This document shows positions 1 to 11,814 of a stretch of DNA of 64,000 nucleotides, one piece after another (position 1 is the stretch's first letter; each line of letters begins with the position of its first letter). The notes under the pieces are model-generated. The model worked only from the letters and a program-made list of their open reading frames with translations, was not told the origin of the DNA and did not search any database. Both the position numbers and the translations under genes were made by a program. Source of the DNA: Grammothele lineata (taxonomy: Eukaryota; Basidiomycota; Agaricomycetes; Polyporales; Polyporaceae); contig NDFF03000111.1 of the NCBI GenBank assembly GCA_002150815.3, positions 1 to 64,000 on the forward strand, given 5' to 3'.

Positions 1-1377
1 ATAAACGCTATTCAAGGTTTGTTTGGTTGCAGGTAGATCTTCTCGCAGGTAAGCAATCTCAGAGAAGTTGCTGCTGCTATGTCTTCTGATATATGTGAGA
101 ACTATGTATGCTCAGTTTCCGTGGTAGAATGTTCATTGTGCCCGAGATTTTTATCATACAGCAGGCACACACTCGATTTTCCACCTGCTGACTTGTTCCC
201 AGTGTCCCGCAGCTCAGTCTTCATCCCACAGCAAAATCGCGGCACAGTTACGTCGAATATATGTACATTACACTGTATATCTACTGGCGTGGGCTCGGGA
301 TGAATATCCGTCGAATAATCGTAGCGACAAGTCGCGACAGGACGGGGCGCAGGTGGTTGGGCGCTCATGTGTGCAAACACTTTACGTCAGCATGAGTACA
401 CGCGGTCCGAGACATGAGACATGTCAGTGAGTAGGTTCGTCACCCGCGCGACGAACTGAGAACGGAGCCCGCGACACGAGACCGTTCAGCAGCGACCGCC
501 GACCGAGTGCTCCGCATGTACGCTAGGGCATGGCATCGCGCGGCCGCGGCCAAGGCCGCACGACGTCAGCCTCCAGCGGGCGCAGTCCAGGCTGGATATA
601 GTACAAGTAGTACCATACAGCAGGAGTCTTGTGGCCCCGCCGGCGCCCGCGCGAGAAGCCCGCACCTCGCGCGCCCCTACTAACACCGCCGGGGCCGCTG
701 AATCCGCGACGGTGCTCCTCCGCGCCCCCGTTCTCCCGCTCCTTTCCTCCCCGAGGAGATTCCCCCACGCCAGGCCGGCGGGTTCGCACGGTGCGACCTG
801 AGAGAAGGGGCACGAGGCTCCACAGCCGTGTGTGTGCGAAGGCTCTGGACCCGCTCATAGGGCGCAGGGGCGCGGAGGAGGATTCAGCAGACTCGGGGGT
901 GGGGCGGTGGCCTGGTGGGCTGGGCACGGGTCTGCTGCACGGTGCCTGGGACTATAGCGTCGCGGGAGGCGTGGTGGGCCTGACGGGATTCACAAGGGCG
1001 GGAGCCGAGGGCGATGCGCAGACGGTGGACAGGAGATCATGGTGTGAGCGCTGCCGAGCGTATCTGCCGAGATGGGACGGATAGTTTGAGGCTGCTAGGC
1101 CAAAAGCTCTGGCGTATGTCATGAACCAGGGGCTTGGGTGACAGTTGTAGGCTTAACCGAACATAGATCGAGCATCACGTCCCAGCACTGAAAGGAAGAA
1201 TTGCACTTCAGCACGACAAACAGATACAAAGCAGTACGCAGCGTTGGGAAACAGTGCCATAAGCGGACATATGGGTTACATGGTGCGTCATGATAGTATT
1301 GAGGATAAAAAGGGCAGCTGCGAAAGAAACCAGAACACCCATATAGCCATAGCTCGGGTCCCCCACGAACGAAGCGT
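1..1377. other. Left-edge sequence, no gene supported
   Basis: No open frame here shows a recognisable family. The 600-1080 stretch is GC-rich with long overlapping frames on both strands, which is expected by chance. The last few hundred bases should hold the 3' untranslated region of the ribosomal protein gene that ends at 1378. Confidence 0.4.
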
Positions 1378-2278
1378 TCACCGGTTGGACTTGGCAACAC
1401 GCTCCAGCTCGTCCTTTTTCTGTGATGCGAAATGTGGTCAGCAGGGAAGTCACGAGATACGACTGGACATGTCCAACCTTGATCGCGTAAGAGTTTGACG
1501 AGCCCTTCGCCGCGTTGATGAGCTCATCGGCAAGGCACTCCGCAATCGACTTAACGTTGCGGAAGGCAGATTCACGGGTCTGGTAGCAGATGCAGAAACA
1601 CATTCAGTGACATCAGGGCCACGACGGAGGATGGTGATACATACACCCGTGGTGAGGAGGGCGACGGCCTGGTTTACCCGGCGAAGGGGAGAGACATCGA
1701 CGGCCTGGCGACGAACGGTACCCTGCGAGCCGATACGGGTAGAGTCCTCACGAGGACCGGTGTTGACGATAGCGTCAATGAGGACCTATGCGATAGACGT
1801 TGAGTGGACGAGGATGTTTTACGGGCCGGAACCATGTACCTGGAGAGGGTTCTGGTCGGTGAGGAGGTGGATGATCTCGAACGCGTGCGCGACAATGCGG
1901 ACGGTCAAGAGCTTCTTGCCGTTGTTGCGGCCCTTCATCATCAAGCTGAAAGCGATATGTGCGTGTGTTCTTGCACCACTATATTGAAGAGAACGTACCT
2001 GTCGACCAATCGCTCAACGATGGGCATCTGCGCCTTCTTGAACTGCTTCTTCGCATAACGGCCAGCGGTGTGGGGGAGGTAGACGGCATGGCGGATTTGG
2101 ATGTAGTCGGTGAGGGAGATGTCCTTGACCTCGACGCTGATGTCCGAGGACGCATGAGACCTCCAGACATACAAGGAACGAGACGCGGTACGCACTCCTG
2201 GGTGTCCCACTTGCCGAAGAGCTTGACTTCCTGACCAAGCTTGGAGACGTCCTTGGGAAGAGTTTGCACCGCGGCCAT
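1378..2278 (-). CDS. RPS5: 40S ribosomal protein uS7 (RPS5)
   Basis: This is small-subunit ribosomal protein uS7/RPS5, which binds the head of the 40S subunit near the mRNA exit. The spliced product is 203 residues, close to the usual 204. Six exons (minus): 2278-2196, 2136-1999, 1945-1840, 1785-1645, 1579-1478 and 1419-1378. They sum to 612 nt, an exact number of codons. Visible family motifs are [85 protein letters not shown] and the C-terminus [11 protein letters not shown]. Four donors fit GTRNGT; the last intron starts GTTGGA, which is atypical. The start at 2278 ([11 protein letters not shown]) was chosen because it matches family length. The same frame stays open for 46 more codons upstream, but that stretch is Arg-rich and unlike RPS5, so it is taken as 5' UTR. 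Expected to be highly expressed and essential. Confidence 0.95.
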
Positions 2279-2969
2279 TTTGAGGGCGAGAGTCTTGAGG
2301 GAGCGGCGGGGGACCTTTTGGAGAGTTGGAGAGCGTCGGGGACGGTGAGGACGGCGTTCGGCGTCTCTGAGCGGGCTCGCTTGTTTGATCGTGTTGTGTC
2401 CGCCACCTCCAAACAAGGTTTGCGCTCCTCGGCCTTTGCCGATGCAACTGTATAGTTCTTGGGCTTACGGCCCGGCCCGGGCATTCCGACAACCGCATGC
2501 CGTCTCTCTTATTGAACGCGTCGCGGCAATGCTCGAACTCGCTAGAGTCGACTTCAGCTCAAGCCCATGATCAAGAGCATTTGTCACGATCCGTCTTCTT
2601 TCTGCTTTCATTTGGATACCCCAAATATGTCGGCATAATGGCCACTCGGTCTTATGCTCTTTAATTGAGCACAGGCCTTCTGCATCTGAGCAACGAGCGT
2701 AGTCGACTCGCTCACTAGCCAGGGTCCCGTGGGCGGGTTGAACCACGTGTAGTTCTACACAGCGCGATGTGGTATATGACGTTGTGTTCTGTGGATCAAC
2801 TGCTCGCTTCCGGATATCGACGTGACAGGCGTCCACCCAAGGAGTATCGAGATCGAAGCCTCGCTACTCCTTCACAGGTCACTGGAACACACCAGAGGCG
2901 CATATATGCACTCCGTATTTTCCTTTCTCTCTCTCTACTACTACCTCTCGCTCGCTCTCTACCGCCGCA
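2279..2969. promoter_or_regulatory. Divergent intergenic region between RPS5 and the next gene
   Basis: The two flanking genes are transcribed away from each other, so this about 690-bp stretch must carry both promoters. A pyrimidine-rich tract (repeated CTCT) lies at about 2920-2962, directly before the proposed start at 2970, as is common in basidiomycete core promoters. No TATA box or coding frame could be assigned with confidence. Confidence 0.4.
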
Positions 2970-4767
2970 ATGTCCGACCGCGCTCAATGCACTATTCACG
3001 TCGTTACAACCGCACAACTCTCGGACCTAGAACACCAATTCGCCAAATGCGGTGAAATGTCAGTGGCTGAACCGTGACTATCTACGCGCTCGTGTTGTAC
3101 TGACGCGCCGCTATATGCACTCCAGTCGCGGCATATATCCCATCCAAACCACAGAATATCCCTCGCGTGGCGCGTACTACATCGAGTATCGCGATCAGAA
3201 GGGGGTAAACAATGCCTGCGACCTTCGGCTGCCCGACACGTCCGTCCGAGCCCTCCACAAGCATACAAACCTTGTCGAACGCTTTCATACTGTCGCAGTA
3301 CTGGGTCTGCCACAGAAACCTACACAGGACGTCCTCGAGCCTACGCCTGTTTCACGGTATCTTGACGAGACCGCAGAGAACCAGACAAAGAAAGCGCGCC
3401 ATGCAGGTGACGAACAGCTTCCGCGTGTCGTGACTCGGCGTCTAACTCAAATACTGATGATGGCGTCTCCAACAGGCAAGCACGCGCATCGCCCCTCCAC
3501 CTATACCGTCCTCGAACCCTCCACACCCATGTACAGCTCATCCTTCGGCTCTCACGATCTCTACCCAAGAGACGCCGCCGATGCATACGGAAAAGACAAT
3601 CGCGTTATGCAACCCATGTACGGATGGGATGACGCAGCCGTCGCTATGATGGATAACCATCCGATCATGCCCCAATCCGGGGCATATATACATGCTGACA
3701 GCCATCCAGCATCGACTTCGTTGTCGTCCTTTCCAGATTCGGCACTCTCAAGTGGAAGTTCACTGTCAAGAGGCCTTGCAGTGACGGATCAATCGTTACA
3801 TGATTCCGACTCGTCGCTGTACCTCACATACGGAGGGGAGATAGTTCCGATCAACTTGCAAACACTCGAAGACTCGCCCGAACATATCATTTCAACGCTG
3901 AGAGTTTCTGCCAGCCACCCTGTCGATTGTGGCAAATGGATGATGGTTGGCGCGACTTACCGCGGCCGAGGTAATCTCAACGCCGCAATAGCAGTCGTCA
4001 CGACGATGATCGAAGGTAAGCCGGTATCGTAGACGCACATATATGGTAATGCTGGTTCAGCACCGAGACTTATCCTATCCGATTCAGTCATGCTGTCTGC
4101 TGGAATGGAGAACTCGCAACTCAAGCCTGCAGTACTGATGCTCTCAACATGCCATCTCGAAGTGGCGCGTCAACTACGTAATCGACATGGCAGCGACACA
4201 CCACAAAGCAAGTTCCACCTCAACAAGGCCTGCGACGGCTTCCGGAGGGTCTACGGCGCCTTCGAGCCCCTGCCGATACCTCCAGAACCCTCCTCGGCCC
4301 CAACGAGCTCCCCGACACAGGCGTACCGCACAGCCACGTCGCATCGCTCAACCGACGACGGGCCGCCCGTCCCCTCGAGCCCGCGGTACGGGCAAGTCCG
4401 GATCCTCGAGCGCGAGGTGCAGTCGCTACGAGACCGGCACCAGGGGCAGGCGGAGGCGTTCTCCCGCGCGCGGGCGGCGAAGCGCAAGCTCGAGGAGGAC
4501 CTCGAGCGAGAGACGCATCGCCGACGACGCGTCGAGGGCGCCCTCGCGGACGCCGAACGCGACCGCGCCGATGGTGAGGACCGCCGGCGCGCCGCCGAGG
4601 CACGTGCGGACGACCTGAGGGACCGGCTCGCAGCGCTGGAGCAGAGGCTGGCGGACGGCGAAGAGCGGGAGCGGAGGACGAGGGAGTATTTTGGGAAGTT
4701 GGGCTTTGCGTTCCTCAAGGCGTCCAAAGGGGACATTGGGGATTCACCACCGACTATGCGTCTTTGA
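2970..4767 (+). CDS. Conserved hypothetical protein: RRM-like N-terminus and C-terminal coiled coil
   Basis: No function can be named. Five exons give 534 residues: 2970-3073, 3126-3406, 3476-4015 and 4088-4767 are joined at in-frame junctions (four exons, three introns of 52, 69 and 72 nt; the first intron contains a TACTGAC branch site). The first about 70 residues resemble an RNA-recognition-type beta-alpha-beta pattern (TIHVV, then AQLSDLEHQFAKCGEM, then RGAYYIEYRDQKGVNNAC); this is inference from pattern only. Next comes a Ser-rich region, then a helical part around GKWMMVGATYRGRGNLNAAI that looks TPR-like. The last about 120 residues are a strong coiled coil of charged heptads (LEREVQSLRDRHQ to LAALEQRLADGEERE). 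An alternative, shorter model would start at the ATGATG at 3457-3462. The last intron (4016-4087) is the most secure. Confidence 0.6.
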
Positions 4768-5190
4768 GACGGACGATACAGGACTTGGAGGAGCGTGTAT
4801 CAGGAGATACGGGTGACGTTTGGGACTCGCTGCAGCTTCTGCTGCGATAGCGCTGTATGTTGTACTCTTGGTGGCAGTGTTCCAATATATCAGGTGACGA
4901 GTGTGTTGAATGGACGATGAATGCTGCTTTCGGGATGACGCTACCAGTTGCGGGTAATGGAAAGCGTGTAGTAGAAAGGCGTGGAATATTACGCTCATCC
5001 GTACCCTGGAGCTCGACTGTGCCTGAGCTGTGACCCTGTCACCTCGAATCGATAGCTAGTATAGTCATTACGGCCATGGGATCCAGCCCGCTAGGACAAG
5101 TACAAACAGATCAATGATAGATTATACTCGAGTTCACATAGACCATCTCCAAACATCATCATCCATCTCGGTGAGCATTGCTTTCTATCT
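4768..5190. other. Convergent intergenic region
   Basis: This lies between two genes that point towards each other, so it holds two 3' ends. I see no coding frame, repeat or RNA gene in it. Confidence 0.4.
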
Positions 5191-6407
5191 TCAGATTGTC
5201 GCCTGATTAACGGGTAGGACGTCAAGAAGGGCCTTGAAACCGTGCACATTGAAGATATTACGACGTACCGGGACGGCGGACCATGAATAAACCACGTCCT
5301 GAATTCTTCTCCGGAGCGCATCCCTACACGTCTCGCAAGCAATGGCGTGTCCGATGGGCTCCAGTGTCACCCTCAAGGTGTTGGCCGAAATACCTGCAGG
5401 CATCCGACCGTTAGCATCCTTCGTTGGTCAACGACATAGTCCACAGAACTCACTGGGCTTGGCCTCCCAAACTAACCCTGCCGCCACCAACGCCCACTCC
5501 CTTACGAGCGCCGCACCATCGCACACCCCGTCCTCCTCGCCGTCCGCATGCGGCGGTGCACGGTCCGGCGGGCGCAGCAGCACGTCCCGGAGCGCCGCGA
5601 GCCGCGCCTGGTGGAGGAGGAAGAGCCGCTTGAGGTACACCGGCCCCATCCGCGTCGCGAGCTCGTCCGTCACGCTCGAGAGGTCGAACCCGAGCAGGTG
5701 CCCGGACGCTGCGGCGGCGACGGCCTCGAGCCCGTGTGCGCCCGCTAGGGCGTACGTGTCGATCGGCCGGTAGGGTGCGTGTGCGAGCACGAGTTGGTGG
5801 ACGGGCGGGAGGTCTTGTGGGGGAACGCCTGGGAAGCCGCCTGGGGAGAGGCTCGCGTGGCTGAGGGCGGAGGGAGAGGCGGCTGCGGCGGGCGTGTCGA
5901 GCGGGATGCCGTAGGTGTAAAAGGCGTCGAGTGCGGCGGCGACGGTGTCGAAGGCTGGGTAGAAGTGCGCACAGGAGAGGCCATAGGCGGCGTGGAGGAC
6001 TATGTTGAGGACATCGCCCGAGTCGGGGAGGCGCACCTCGGGCAGTGCTCCCCGTGCGAAGGGCCAGAGGAGCTCGAGGCGGTTCGCAAAGCCGGTCATT
6101 GAGGCGTTGAGGAGTCGATGGCGGTGAACGTAGAAATAGACATTGTTGGCGGAGATGAGGATCGTGTCGGGGAGGCGATCATCGACGCGGAGGGAGGGGT
6201 TGAAGACGATTGAGATTGTCGCATTGGCTGGGTGCTCTTCTGCCGCCTGGGTATCGTGCAATCAGTGAGAGAATATAGGCGTAAGACGAGCGGGTGAGGA
6301 GGCACGGCTACGTGGCTGAGCGGCGGGGAGGTGAAGTGGACAGAAATTTTAAGGAAGAGGACGAACCGCAGGTGAGGCCGACGCCCAATTTGCGGTACTG
6401 ATGCCAT
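5191..6407 (-). CDS. BTB/POZ domain protein
   Basis: This is a BTB-domain protein of a family that is greatly expanded in agaricomycetes; BTB domains mediate protein dimerisation, often in ubiquitin ligase or chromatin complexes, but the targets of this family are unknown. The BTB core is near the N-terminus (DRLPDTILISANNVYFYVHR, then GDVLNIVLHAAYGLSC). A Cys-containing C-terminal segment follows (LEPIGHAIACETCRDALRRR) and the protein ends WSAVPATI, a common ending in the family. Proposed exons (minus): 6407-6399, 6246-5454, 5393-5269 and 5202-5191, totalling 312 residues in frame. Exons 2-4 are secure, with donors GTGAGT and GTACGT. The tiny first exon (ATG GCA TCA followed by GTACCG) is a guess, because the main frame has no ATG before the BTB core. 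Confidence 0.8.
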
Positions 6408-7840
6408 CTCCGGGCGAATTCGGCGTGTCCATGAGTCAATTAAAAATTCAGAAGATGGAGTATCTTGACGGATTTTAGCAACTGGTTGCGGGAGTAGGAT
6501 AGACGATTAGGAGGGTGTGGGATATCGAGGGAAGAGGAGGGGAACGAGCGGTATAAGACAGGCGGGAGCCACCGGTATCGTGCTTCACCGTGCAGGCCGC
6601 CTCATGACAGGTAGACGACCACATTCTTGGGAGAAAGACGGTTATTATATCGCGTCAAGCTTGACGCCCGGATCTGGCAAGAACCCAGCTTACTGGCCAG
6701 CTTGTTCCGGTACCAGGGCGGTCAGGCGAGGCCAGCCCATGCGCCGCGGAACCACTGCGCGGACCAATGAACTACCTCCGCGACGTACTTAGCACTCCGA
6801 AGACCCACAAAGCCACAGCAATTTGTGCCTACGCAGTAAGTTCGAGCACTTCTGGGTGGCCGAGAGGAGCCGATATTGACGGACCCGAAGTTCCGAGCCA
6901 GGCATGTGTTTCCTGGAAAAACAGGCAAGGATGCTCTGGTAGGCAATGCTGTGCTATAGGATAAGAAGACACGTCAAGGCTGAAGATTGTACTGACTAGG
7001 GGAGGTACTGGCCGGTGTTCTGGAAGAAAATCTTGACTCGGGAACACTGCTGGGACCGCTCCTATTTGAAACCGTAGAAGCTTGACGGACACACGTTAGG
7101 CCGAGTATACGTGTCCCATGGTGTTAACCATCCTCTAAACAAAATCTTACGCGAGTGTCTTGTGGACGCCGGGGCCACGCGACAACAGGTGAATAGAGGC
7201 GGCTATTGTCCTAAAGTTGCCAGCAGCGACTCGAACTTAAGCAGTCCGCCCCGCCATTGACCAATGCGGTCGTAGGCAGACTACTACCGATGCAGTGTGC
7301 ATGGTGGTTGTGGCGGGGCGTAGAGGGTCCTTTTATGTCCGAGAGTACGGCCATAGTAGTAGCGACGAGGGACATCGAGACAATGTCTCGAGAGTTCTGG
7401 GCGTCTCTGTAGCTGTCTCGTAGCCGGCGCCGGCAACCGCCGGTCGGCCGCACCGCCCCTATATGATGACTCAGCACGCTTGGTGGAGTAGACGGACTCA
7501 GCATTTTGACTCAGCACCTCCAACGCCTCCCGTCTCTGCCATGGTGAGCACTTAGAGAGGCCTATCCTAGCGTCCTGACTCACCCCATATCACCGGAGAA
7601 TGTGCGACCTTAGCGGTTTGCGTTCGCCAGTGCGCATCATATCACTTTTCGGACTCCTACTCGCCGATCTGAGAAGTTTCTGACATTTTACTCTATGCTA
7701 GCAGATTGCAATCGACCCTACGCTGGGCCGAACACAAACGCAGATACACTGCTCTTCCCTGGCCGAGGATCAGCAGCAGTACTGATGGTGCGATGCATCT
7801 CATGAAAATTGCAACACTACAAGCGCGAAGCCGTCCACTT
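6408..7840. other. Intergenic region
   Basis: This 1.4-kb stretch separates the BTB gene (its start is at the left end) from the 3' end of the aldo/keto reductase. Only short, unrelated frames of under 100 codons occur on both strands. No repeat or RNA gene was recognised. Confidence 0.35.
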
Positions 7841-9488
7841 CTAGCGGTATTCTGCGCCGCAGTCTCCAATCGTCTCAATCAACTTCTCTCCCTGTGACTC
7901 CCTCAAGACCGCATCAATTACAGCGCGGTCGTCATCATCCAGGCGGAAGTCGTATACCCGACGATTTTCGTCAGTGTGTTCAGAGACGCCCATGCGCACG
8001 CCTGAAAGGCACGGTAGGCCAGGTCAGCGCTGACGTGTCCACAACGTGTATCCTCGAGACATCTCACCGATGAGGACAGCACCCACGAAGGGGTGATCGA
8101 GCACCCAACGTGTTGCAACGTTCGCGATGCTCACGTCGTACTTGTCCGCAATGGACCTTAGCACAGCCAGCAGCGACTGAAAGAGCGCCCAGGATCCCCA
8201 CGCCTTCACGATCATATCGAGGTACTAATCCCGATGTCAGCCTGTCGTAATATAGCCCAGATAATCCGCCGGCATGTACGGACCTTCCTCTGCGAGGGCG
8301 TTAAGGAGCTAAAATAGGGATCCGGCTCGTCCTTACCGAGCCACTTGTCTGAAAGGAACCCACCACACTGGGGGGCGTCAAACAAATAGCAGGCGAACTG
8401 GTTGACGACTCACGACTGAACCGTACGTCAGCAACTTGACGTTATGACGTTGGCACACCTCCGCCATGCCATGGCGCGGACGGACGTCAACAAGGGAGAA
8501 CTAAACAACGTGGACGTCATGAAGGGAAGCTTAAACGTGTTTCAGGCAAGATCGTCGTACCTGGACTTGATTCGAAACGACGACACCCGGACCAAGCTGT
8601 TTGCAGATCTCATCCGTCCGCGCGGAGTCGAAGTTACAGAGGCCCAGGAGGGCGATCTTCCCCTCTCGCTGCAGGTCTTGCAAGTGCCGGAGGGCGGTGA
8701 GGCAGCCCTGGAAGTCCGAGTAGTCGTGCCAGTGGATCTAACGTTGCCCAAACCATAACCCGCCGGGCTAAGCTACCGGAGTGACACATTGCCTTTGCCT
8801 CTTAGGCTCACCTGGAGGAGATCTACGCGCCGCATCTTCATCCGCTCGAGACGCTCATCGACGGCGGCCTCGACGAGCGCTCTGGTCGGCTCGATCTTCC
8901 TGAACACACACCATTTGGTTCCGCCGAAGGTCTCCTCTGGCCGGTCCCATTTTTCTCTGAATTCGCCCTAGAACGGTACCGAGCGCAGGTCACGGTGAGT
9001 AAGCGCGCGCCATCGGAGTACCTCCCCGCGGGTATGAACGGCCACACGCAGGAGGACTGAACTGTATGGCGAGACGCACAAACAGAATCTCCGCAGGCCC
9101 GTAGTGGTCGGCTGGAAACGAGGATCAGGAACGGCGGTGGGCACATATGGCTGGAGAGGCGCATACCCTAGATGTGCGGCGATGGAACGCGGATAGGAAA
9201 ATTCAGCTCTAAATCGCACGTCGCGGCGTAAACAGAGTTATACCATATCTGCCAACGTTGGAGACTCAGTGGGGAACTCATCGCACCACGAGAAGGAAGG
9301 CGCGTACCAAAAGCAACATAGCCGTTGTCTGCGCAGGTCGCCATATGGCGCCGGATCTTCGCGGCCGGCGCACTACCCCAGGAGTTGCTAGATAGTTGCC
9401 AGAGACCATTGAAGAGCCTAGGGAGGTCGCGTTCCCCCAGACGGAAGTATTCCGTCCTGAGCGCGGCGGTAGCGTCGAGCATGATCAT
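7841..9488 (-). CDS. Aldo/keto reductase
   Basis: This is a NAD(P)H-dependent aldo/keto reductase (TIM barrel) that would reduce aldehydes or ketones, or oxidise a sugar lactol; the substrate cannot be told. Eight exons are reconstructed from family motifs, giving about 344 residues. In order: DLPRLFNGLWQLSS (N-term), ADHYGPAEILF, GGTKWCVF with the conserved Lys, RVDLLQIHWHDYSDF with the conserved His, GKIALLGLCNFDS, VSNQVQFSLVDVRPRHGM, KLLTYGSVCGGFLSDKWLG, then SIADKYDVSIANVATRWVLD and a C-terminus ending AEYR with TAG at 7841-7843. Most introns have canonical donors (GTGCGT, GTGAGC, GTGAGT, GTGAGA). The oddity is at intron 1. The family normally reads AF-D-x-A-D-x-Y-G, but the best splice gives AF-A-D-H-Y-G, losing two or three residues including the catalytic Asp; intron 1 is also unusually long (about 190 nt). 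The start at 9488 is the first ATG of the frame. Confidence 0.85.
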
Positions 9489-11031
9489 GGTAATGGGCGC
9501 GGTGAGCGGAGAACTTGTGAGATCGTCGAAGTTGGATAGAGGCGAGGCTTTCTATCCAGGACGGTGTGCCGGTCGTAATATGTAGTATGCCGCTCTTCTA
9601 GCGGGGCGCCGAGAAAATAAGACTAAATGGCGCTCTGAGGCGAGGGTTGGACTGGGTCAGGGTCCGGTTTTCTATCTGCTCACCGACGGGCGGTGTGCGC
9701 ATGTGATGTAGAGATTGTGTAAAGAGGAGAGAGGAGATGATATATCAACAGTCACGCGCAACTGGACGGTCTGCCGCGATGCTTGCTGTGAATAGCAGTC
9801 TGTTCGCGGACGTTGGCCACGGGGAGAGGCGGAAAGGCGATGGGTGAGGCTGTGGAACGTGACACTGCGCGGTCTGACGTGGTCGTCAACAGGCTGTGCT
9901 GGCCAATCGCGAGCCGCATCGGCTGGCGTCCTCACATAGGAAGCTGTGACGTCAAATGTGTCACGTAAGATGCAACACCGTGACTCCGACGTCTCGAAAC
10001 GCTGCGTTGAACTTCAGCGAGCTGATCCTCTCCTCAAAACTCCCTCTTTCTGACTATGCGCTTCGCTGTTCCACTCCCGGCCTGCGGCCGCCGATCCATC
10101 CCAAACGTGTCGATCTGGGACTCAATCTTAGGCGTGAGCCTATTGTCCACACCCCGTCCCAGAACGGCCATCGCCTCACGGTTCAGTACACGTCATAATC
10201 GTCGGCAGCACAATCAGCCTTCTGACTGCCCCCGCTGACATTCATCATGACACTAATACCGCAAGCGGATAACATTTTGGTTTTCTATCTTTCAAGGTCG
10301 CAAGCTTTCCGGCGACTAAATGAGTTGCCATTCGAGCCCCGCTGCATCAACCTGGTAAGCGAAGAGTTTGGTCCATCAAAGATGAGACGACGATCGCTCT
10401 AGGAGATTTCAACTCACATAGGGTGGCCAGGGTCGTCATGTCTCATACAGCGGCAAGCTCATCGGAGCTCAATTCTCCGATGTTTACAGTTCTGTGAACC
10501 CACACTAGTCTGAACCTGATAGCTGTGACTTTCACAACCTGACAGCGAAACAGGGCAACAGGGTCTCCGACACCGTCGGGAGGCGCAATTAGCGGGCAGC
10601 ATTTTCTCGTATACCCTTGAGACACGACGGCGCGACATTTGTCGCTGCGTCAAGAACTCAATGTACACTGCGCGAGGGGCAGGCCCTTTGGCTCAGCGGC
10701 CGTGATGTTCGACGACCCAGCTTGCGCGCATGAAGGATGACTGTATACGATCGGCCGTATATGGTGTATTCCCGGCCACCCCTGAGCGATTGGAGCCCTT
10801 TGAGTGCTCCGAGCCTCAAGTTCCACGTTCCAAGTGGACGCTTATCACGGACGAGGCCGCGACTTGCACGCGGTCAACGCATCTGACGAGTGGGTCATCT
10901 ATTCGTTGTCTTGCCTTGTCCGATCGGCTGATTCATAGTTTCCCGGTCTCCTATAAAACCTATGGTCTCCTCACCGAGCAACAAAGCATTCCACCGTACA
11001 CTCGTACCGCTCCACTACTCCGCCGCTCAGG
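9489..11031. other. Divergent intergenic region
   Basis: This 1.5-kb stretch lies between the start of the aldo/keto reductase and the next plus-strand gene, so it contains two promoters. Frames here are short and unlike known families. No element could be assigned. Confidence 0.35.
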
Positions 11032-11814
11032 ATGCCAGCCTTCGAAACTACCTCCGCCGTGAAGAATTTTGGCCATGTGTCAGTTGTTGTCCCTTCATGC
11101 CCCTATGCTCAGCCAAATGTTCATCTTTGGATTACAGGAATCTCATGGTAGACACGCTCATCGCTAATGCCAGCCACTCCGAGTTAGCTCCCCTGTAATT
11201 GCCTGTAAGCCGCATTTTGCTGATCTGTGGCCTCTGTTAGTCTACAGGCTATGTTGCGTGGCCTACTCGCCTCGACGGGGCCGTCCGTGGCCGCGGCGTT
11301 TACCACCGCAGCCAGAAATCGTCTCACACGGGCGAACGCCACAGCACTGCCCAACGGGACCACGCTCTTCCACCCCATCTCCACCCGGAAGATTGTGGAC
11401 AAGGACGGTGCCGAGCGTGATGTAGAGCTGTGGGGCCCTACTTCGGCCCTTGAACCAGTCCTCCGCCGGGCCCGCGCTGCGTACGGTGCCGGTCTCGCGC
11501 TCGCGAGTCTCCGGGTCCTAGCGGTTGTCGTCTCTGCCGCGGCACAGACGCGATGGCAGGAGGACAGCGAAATGGAGGACGTACTCGCCGCGGTCGACGC
11601 TGACCTCTCGCAGGCGATCGAGAGCGCGAAGCAGGAGGTGGACGCGGGGCGAGTCGAGGACCCCAGTCTTGCCGAGGATACACGCAAAACACTATTAGAA
11701 ACGCTGCGCCACTGCCGAGATGCCGTCGCAGCCTGGGACGAGGACATGTTCCCGTTTGACCGGGGGTTATCGAGCGTTGAAGGATGGAAGACGGCCCAAA
11801 GGATGGGGCGGTAA
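11032..11814 (+). CDS. Conserved hypothetical protein
   Basis: I do not recognise a function. The main exon (from about 11241 to the TAA/stop at 11814) encodes a continuous, well-composed protein with an Ala-rich N-terminal helix (LLASTGPSVAAAFTTAARNR), a middle segment TLFHPISTRKIVDKDGAER, and long acidic, amphipathic helices in the second half. It looks soluble and mostly helical. That frame lacks a convincing upstream ATG except at 11251. A proposed first exon 11032-11147 (MPAFETTSAVKNFGHVS onward) joins to 11241 in frame through an intron of 93 nt with donor GTAGAC, giving 229 residues. The first exon is uncertain; the second is well supported by length and composition. Confidence 0.5.

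Noticed and set aside
629..1084. 151-codon plus-strand frame near the left edge
   Set aside because: The first codon is not ATG, composition is Arg/Pro/Gly-rich and no family fits.
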